Of a stretch of DNA of 64,000 nucleotides, positions 58,680 to 64,000 are shown piece after piece. The notes beneath the pieces were generated by a model. The model saw only the letters and a program-made list of their open reading frames with translations. It made no database searches and was not told the DNA's origin. Source of the stretch: Pseudoscleropodium purum (lineage: Eukaryota > Streptophyta > Bryopsida > Hypnales > Brachytheciaceae); the NCBI GenBank assembly GCA_963969395.1, contig OZ017805.1:5704001-5768000 (forward strand). The letters run 5' to 3'. The position numbers and the translations under genes were made by a program. The stretch's first letter is position 1; each line of letters begins with the position of its first letter.

Positions 58680-60292
58680 TCTAAAGATCGAACCCACGAG
58701 ATCCTGTGAAGTATCTAGCTCTATTAAGCAATTAAGCTCAGTCAGTATGCCAATCTTACTTTCCGGTCCTAGATCTAGAACCAGAAATACCACCACACCG
58801 AATAACTATAGACCGGATTACTCCTTCCGGTCCTACTAACTATCCGGTCCGTACAAATACCCAAATCCCAGGATCTCACAACTTCCGATCCTGGAAATCC
58901 GTCCTGACCAATCCGGTCCGGATGGTCATCCTGTACCCGTAATCCTATCCGGTTTAGTTTTGCCTCTGTTTCACCATCAGAGGGGTCGCCGCTTAATTTT
59001 GAGAGTGGTAGGCCCACCACTCCTTCCGTGACTTATAGTGGCTGAAGACCCACTGTCCTACCTTCTAAACTCCTAAGCTAATCCGGATCCGGTTTGGTCC
59101 TTCACAACAACCCAGATAGCAATCCGGGTCGTAGGTCACACAAAGACCCCACACTCGACCCTCTCGTACTACAACGACCTTGATGCTACTTCCGATCCGT
59201 ACGAAGACAGGTGGTTACAAGTGCACCCGTCCGTTCCAACATCAACTAAAGTTCTTCCGTTACCTATACGGGTGGTGAGACCTCACAGGAGATCGGACAC
59301 TCAACCGGATTTCCCACCCGGGAGTTCTAGCGCAGCTAAGGAATCCCTCCCTACCCGCCTAGCCTAACAACGGCTTTCTCACCCGGAATCTCAAACTCTA
59401 GACGTGCTGAGGAACTAAGTTCACTCCCAACTCTTTGGTACCTACTCACATGCACCTAGGATCGGAAAATAAACACCAAGGGGAGAAATCACTTGCAAAC
59501 CAACTCGTACTATCCTAACTCCACATCATACAATCCTGTCGCGCTGGAGAGAGACACACAATGAAAAGAATAGAAAAGTACAAGAAGTTTGCAAAATGAA
59601 CAACTCCCAATTCCCATCTCAGGAACTGATTTATATACAAAGGGTAAAAACCCTAAAAGCACAAAAAGGAGCGGAAAACCCGTAGGGGTCCGCCGCCACC
59701 CTAATCTAACTTCCGGTCTAACCTAATACTGCTGAGCCGGATCCGGATCCGGATCCGCTCCTACTCCTAACTGAAATCAAAATCCTATCTACCCTACAAC
59801 TCGAGATCCTATCGTCGGGCTTCCGACCTCCGGGACTAACTCCTCGAAAACTTCACTCAAATTCCGGACCCGTTCCTCACTTCCTCTCTCCGATCTCAAC
59901 CGGAAGCAAAACAGACAAAACACAAACGTCCAGACGCACAAACTCCAAAAACTCAACCGCGCGCTCTCAAGGTCGAGTTTCTAAAAGGGGGTGCAACAGT
60001 GAAAGCTCCTCCTTATATAGTCCCTGGACCCTTTCCGGTTTGTCATCATGAATCCGGTTTACCATCATAATCCGGTTCATCATCATCATCCGGTCCTAGA
60101 CCTAATCCGTGTTGAATTCCGTTTCCGTCGTTAGTTACTCCTGACCGGATTAGATCCAAGAAGCCCACTACTTCACGTTCCGTGCTAATTCTGAGTTTTC
60201 CTTCCCCACCTAATCGGATCCGGTTCCCTAATGACTAGTTTCCGTTCCTATTTGGGTGTATACTAAAAAAATCAAAATTCTAAGCTGCGACA
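58680..60292 (-). repeat. 3' LTR of a Ty3/gypsy element (copy 3)
   Basis: On the minus strand it begins TGTCGCAGCTTAG directly after a polypurine tract. A TATA box CTATATAAGG lies at 60011-60020, and the region is dense in TCCGG words with a (CCGGAT)n run near 59.74 kb. Related sequence occurs at 9-10 kb and 32-33 kb. The far end near 58.68 kb is a guess, since the 5' LTR is outside the window. Confidence 0.65.
60011..60020 (-). promoter_or_regulatory. LTR TATA box
   Basis: CTATATAAGG on the minus strand, in the LTR about 270 nt from its 5' end, followed by GC-rich leader-like sequence. Confidence 0.6.
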
Positions 60293-60308
60293 TTACCCCT
60301 TCCTCATC
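60293..60308 (-). promoter_or_regulatory. Polypurine tract
   Basis: GATGAGGAAGGGGTAA directly precedes the LTR start TGTCGC on the minus strand and follows the pol stop by about 20 nt. This is the expected primer site for plus-strand DNA synthesis. Confidence 0.7.
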
Positions 60309-60328
60309 TGTGAGTGTCCCCGCGAACA

Positions 60329-63300
60329 TCATTGACCTTCAGTCGAAGAAGTAGCCGCCGAATACTTTTTCACCCTTGATCCGTTCACACGAGTGTCAAG
60401 CCACTGGCCCTGCAAATTCGCAAGTTGCAAAGACCCATTTTGAAAAATTTGAATGACTCGGAAAGGTCCCATCCATCGGGTATGCAATTTTCCTGGAAAC
60501 TCTTTGTGACGATTGTCATAAACTAGCACAAGACCGCCTTCCTGGATTCCATGATCAACTGGAAGTTTCCGGTCATAATCTTTCTTGCGTTTGAATTGCA
60601 CTTCCATGGTTCTCTCAAGAGCTGCAATCCGGGTTTCCTCCAGTTCTTCAATCGCGAGGAGTCGCGGAAGTATATCCATTCTGGTCTCCGCATTCCGGGC
60701 TGCCATGACACGGAAAGTCTCCACTTCTAACTCCACCCCATGAACTGTGTTTTGGCCAAAGACCAAAAAGTAGGGCGTTTTTCCGGTTGTGCTCTTTTCC
60801 GCCATATTGTACGCATGCACCGCCGAAGGTAGCTTCCGGTCCCAATCCGTCTTGTGAGCGGAAACCATCTTGTTCAAGATCTTCCCAATAATTCCGTTCG
60901 CCCGCTCGGTTAATCCATTCGCCTTTGGATTATAAGGAGTCGTCTTCCGGTGCTTGATAAGATACTTGGTAGTTAGGTCGGAGATGACGTCATTAAGAAA
61001 ATGCGTTCCTCTATCACTGACCAACTCCAGTGGGTGGCCAAATCGCATGAGGATTTCTTCAAACAAAAAGGATGCGGAAGTCTCGGCATCGTTTTTCCGG
61101 GTTGCTCTGGCCTCCACCCACTTGGTCGCGTAATCTGTGGCTAGGATTATGTACCTCTTCTTCCTAGCACTGACCGGAAAAATGGGTCCAATAAAGTCGA
61201 TCCCCCATTTTTCAAACGGTGCTAAGGGAATTATGGGAGTGAGCGGCCAATGGTTCCGGAAAGATGGTGCTCCTGTCCGCTGACACTGATCACAACTCCG
61301 AACAAAATTCCTCACATCCCTGTGTACATACGGCCACCAGTATCCGGCGGATCGGATCCGGTTCATCGTAGTAACAAAGGCAAAATGTCCTCCGGAACTC
61401 CCGCAATGGAGTGCCCGGATGACTTTTTTCCGGTCCGAAGGTTCCAAACATCGCCTAAGGACGTCATCCGCCCCTAACTTGAAAAGGACTCCCCTAATCA
61501 TGGTATAAGGAGCCGCTTTTCTCTGAAATATTTCTTTCTCCTCTAGACTCATCTGTTCCGGATATTTGGAATTCACTAAATAACTAATGATATCTCGGAA
61601 CTCTGAAACAGACTCGTTGCTTAGGTGAAAAACTTCTATCAAGGAAAAATCCGGTTTCTCCATTTCAACCGGAATCTCCAGAGAATCTGGAAATTCATCT
61701 GGAAACTCAGCGGAAATATCCGCCACGGATTCCTGTCCTCTTTGTCTCGAGAGGTAATCCGCGTTCGAGTTTGCTTTCCCGGGTTTCACTACGACCTCGT
61801 AATTAAACTCTTGTAAAAGCAAAATCCATCTAGCGATCCGACCTGACAAATCCGGTTTGTTCACAAGGTATTTCAAGGAATCATGATCTGTGTGAAAAAT
61901 TACCTTGTACCCTAGCAAATAATGTCGGAACTTCTTACAAGAATACACGACCGCCAGAGCTTCTCGTTCTGTGGTGGTGTAATTCCGTTCCGCCAAGCTC
62001 ATTTGCCTGCTCGCATAGTAAATCGGATTCTCACGCTTCTCCGTGTCAAATTGCCAAAGAATGGATCCCAGACACCAACCGGATGCGTCGATGGTAACAT
62101 GGAACTCTTTCGTCCAATCCGGAACGGAAAGGATCGGAGCTCTAGCAAGCTGAGTCTTCAGATCATCGAAGGCGTGCTGTCGCTTTCCGGTCCACACAAA
62201 TTCCGTATCCTGTTTGAGTAGTTCCGTGAGAGGGATGGCCCTCTTGGCATATCCGTCAATGAATCGACGGTAGTAGCCCACACACCCTAGAAACCCACGG
62301 ATCTCCCTTACGCTCGTCGGAGGCAGCAAGGATAGAACCGCCCTCACCTTCTCCAAGTCCGCTTGTAATCCGGCTTGGCTCACCACGTGCCCTAGTAAAA
62401 TTCCGGAACTCATTCCGAAAAAACACTTTTCGGGGTGTAATTTCAGATTGGTTTCTCGGCACCTTTGAAACGTCTTCCGCAAACATTCGAGATGAAGTTT
62501 TCGGTCGCTAAAAACTGCAAAGTCATCAATGAAGACCTCAATGAAATGGCGGAGAAAATCCTTGAAAATGTCCATCATCAACCGCTGGAAAGTTCCGGGT
62601 GCGTTGCACAGGCCAAACGGCATCCGGGTAAATGCGAAAGTTCCCCATTCTGTCGTGAACGTGGTCTTCAACTGATCCCTCCGCCGGATGAACACTTGGT
62701 TGTAACCAGAAAATCCGTCCAAAAAGCTGTAACATTCGTGTCCGGCCACGTGGTCCAAAATGATGTTAGTAAATGGAAGGGGAAAGTAATCCTTCTTTGT
62801 GGCTGTGTTCAATTTCCGGAAATCTTGACACACCCGGATCTTAACTTTCCCATCCGTTCCCAACTTCTTGGGAACCACCACAATAGGGGAAACCCACTCG
62901 GAATTGTTGACCGGATATATGAATCCGGTTTCCAATAACCGGTCGATTTCTTCCTTCACCATTAACGAGTACCTCGGGTTGAGTCGGTACTGTCGCTGAC
63001 GGACCGGAATAGATCCTTCCGTCAAGTCAATGTGATGCTCTCCTAAGTGAGGGGGGATTCCCTTCAGATCAGACGGCTCCCATGCAAAAATATCGAGATA
63101 CTCCTGGAGAAGTTGAACGTAACCGGATTTCTCCGTGCTTTGCATGAGCTTGCTCAAGTAAAAGCACTTGCCTGGTTCAACCTCCTCCTGCTCATAATCG
63201 ATGGGTGAGACGATCGGTTTGATCTTCTCTTCGTGAACCTCTTCCGGAACGGAAACTAAATTTCCCCATTCCGGTCTCATCGTTTCCTCACTTACACCCG

Positions 63301-64000
63301 TGGGAAGGTTTCCATCCTGGATCTGTTGAGTGATCCACTCGGCTGTGAGCGGAACGCTTGACTCTCCTAAGGATCTATCTTCCACCATGGTACTGCTAGG
63401 CTTTTCCGGATCATGCTCCAACACAGCATTAGAGAACCCAAAACTTTTCTCAGTTTTGTGTTCGAATGGATCCACATAATAGCTTGGAATCGACTCTTCC
63501 GAATCCGTCCAATCCGATGTGTAACCATCCGAGTCGCTGGTTTCTCCTAAATGCTTTTCCGTGGACCAAGGTATCCGGATGGAAGGTTTCCCGACCACCA
63601 GTTCCTTGTTTCCCCAATCCACTAGTACTTGGGCAAAGTATTACCAAGGTCTACCCAGTAACATAGGAAAAGGTCTTCCTTTGTGCATACGGATGATGAC
63701 ATAGTTGAGCAGATAATCCGTTCCTCCAATCTGGGTTGGAACTTGCGAAAGTTTGCCAACCGGATGTACTCGGGATTGATCCGCCATACGAAGGACTTGA
63801 TCCGTCGCTTCGATCGTGGTGAATCCTAACTCAAATGCCGTGTCTTCCAACATCAAGTTGATTCCAGATCCGCCATCGATGGGAACCTCTGGAATCAGGC
63901 ATCCTTCTATCTCCACACCGATCTCTGGAGCCCCGGAATCTTCCGGTTGAGATAAGTTAACTACCACCGCTGGGAGTTTCACCCTCTTCTTCCGTTTCCG
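60329..64000 (-). CDS. pol: Ty3/gypsy Pol polyprotein, 5' end outside window
   Basis: The protease region at 63.64-64.0 kb has P-I-D-G-G-S-G-I-N-L-M in place of the usual D-S/T-G and the P-M-L-L-G-R-P-W end. TAA 63641 interrupts it, and the phase then continues for 1097 codons from 63622 to TGA 60329. Numbered from 63622: reverse transcriptase with F-I-D-D at 364-367, and RNase H acidic residues near D512, E552 or E554, D579 and D622. The integrase HHCC finger is H739, H746, C777, C780, and its core is D809, D870, E906 (35 residues between the last two), with a GPF motif near 1052. There is no chromodomain or env. The order PR-RT-RH-IN defines Ty3/gypsy. Apart from the single TAA, which suits Gln, it looks recently active. 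Confidence 0.93.

Noticed and set aside
58660..58720. tRNA-like GGGTTCGATC sequence near the LTR end
   Set aside because: No paired T-arm or acceptor stem could be drawn. I see only a short resemblance.
62465..62938. Plus-strand frames of 66-157 codons inside pol
   Set aside because: Antisense shadows of the well-supported integrase/RT frame.
1..64000. CRISPR array explanation for the regularly spaced palindromes
   Set aside because: Spacing is irregular (176 bp to over 1.4 kb), repeats are diverged, and no cas genes are present.

Overview
The window looks like nuclear DNA of a green-lineage eukaryote with a large, repeat-rich genome. A charophyte alga or a seed-free land plant fits best, but this is inference. 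The support is GT-AG introns, an intact Ty3/gypsy polyprotein, hAT-like elements with 8-bp target duplications, a short TTTAGGG-type tract near 18.93 kb, and long AT-rich spacers. I see no tRNA, rRNA or CRISPR. No housekeeping gene is obvious.

Layout. 0.1-1.4 kb: a hAT-like MITE remnant, a 58-bp tandem array, and a complete 267-bp MITE. 4.9-7.4 kb (+): a DUF7869-type gene in one frame crossed by many in-frame stops. 8.9-11.56 kb: two pieces of a Ty3-type element in opposite orientation. 11.56-23.42 kb: possibly one large DNA transposon whose ends match the MITE. It holds a kinase-like gene (-), a zinc-finger/UIM/Gly-Tyr-rich gene (-) and a zinc-finger/coiled-coil/RING-H2 gene (+), each with a GC-rich GGCGGACGG cluster just upstream of its 5' end. 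24.6-45.8 kb (+): scattered exon-like segments, the first with an ADD-type zinc finger, interrupted by a second MITE (27.7 kb) and a gag-only Ty3 copy (32-35.5 kb, -). 46-51.8 kb: AT-rich DNA with no gene seen. 52.4-58.6 kb (-): a better preserved multi-exon locus with a ParB-like segment and two FCP1/NLI-phosphatase-like domains that have lost catalytic Asp. 58.7-64 kb (-): a Ty3/gypsy element with 3' LTR, polypurine tract and complete protease-RT-RNaseH-integrase order, running off the window.

Two themes stand out. First, short palindromes are private to individual loci. TATCGGCTGSCAGCCGATA (S = G or C) occurs about eleven times at 51.8-58.6 kb, once in each recognisable intron and about 50 nt from the 5' splice site where both ends are clear. 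A TCGGGAGATCTCCCGA-like motif is scattered over 0.3-8.6 kb. CCGG words are dense in the 58.7-64 kb element. Second, almost every coding frame is crossed by TAG/TAA at positions that suit Gln and, less often, by TGA at positions that suit Trp, often without any frameshift. The simplest reading is C-to-T/G-to-A decay. Reassignment of UAA/UAG cannot be excluded from this window.
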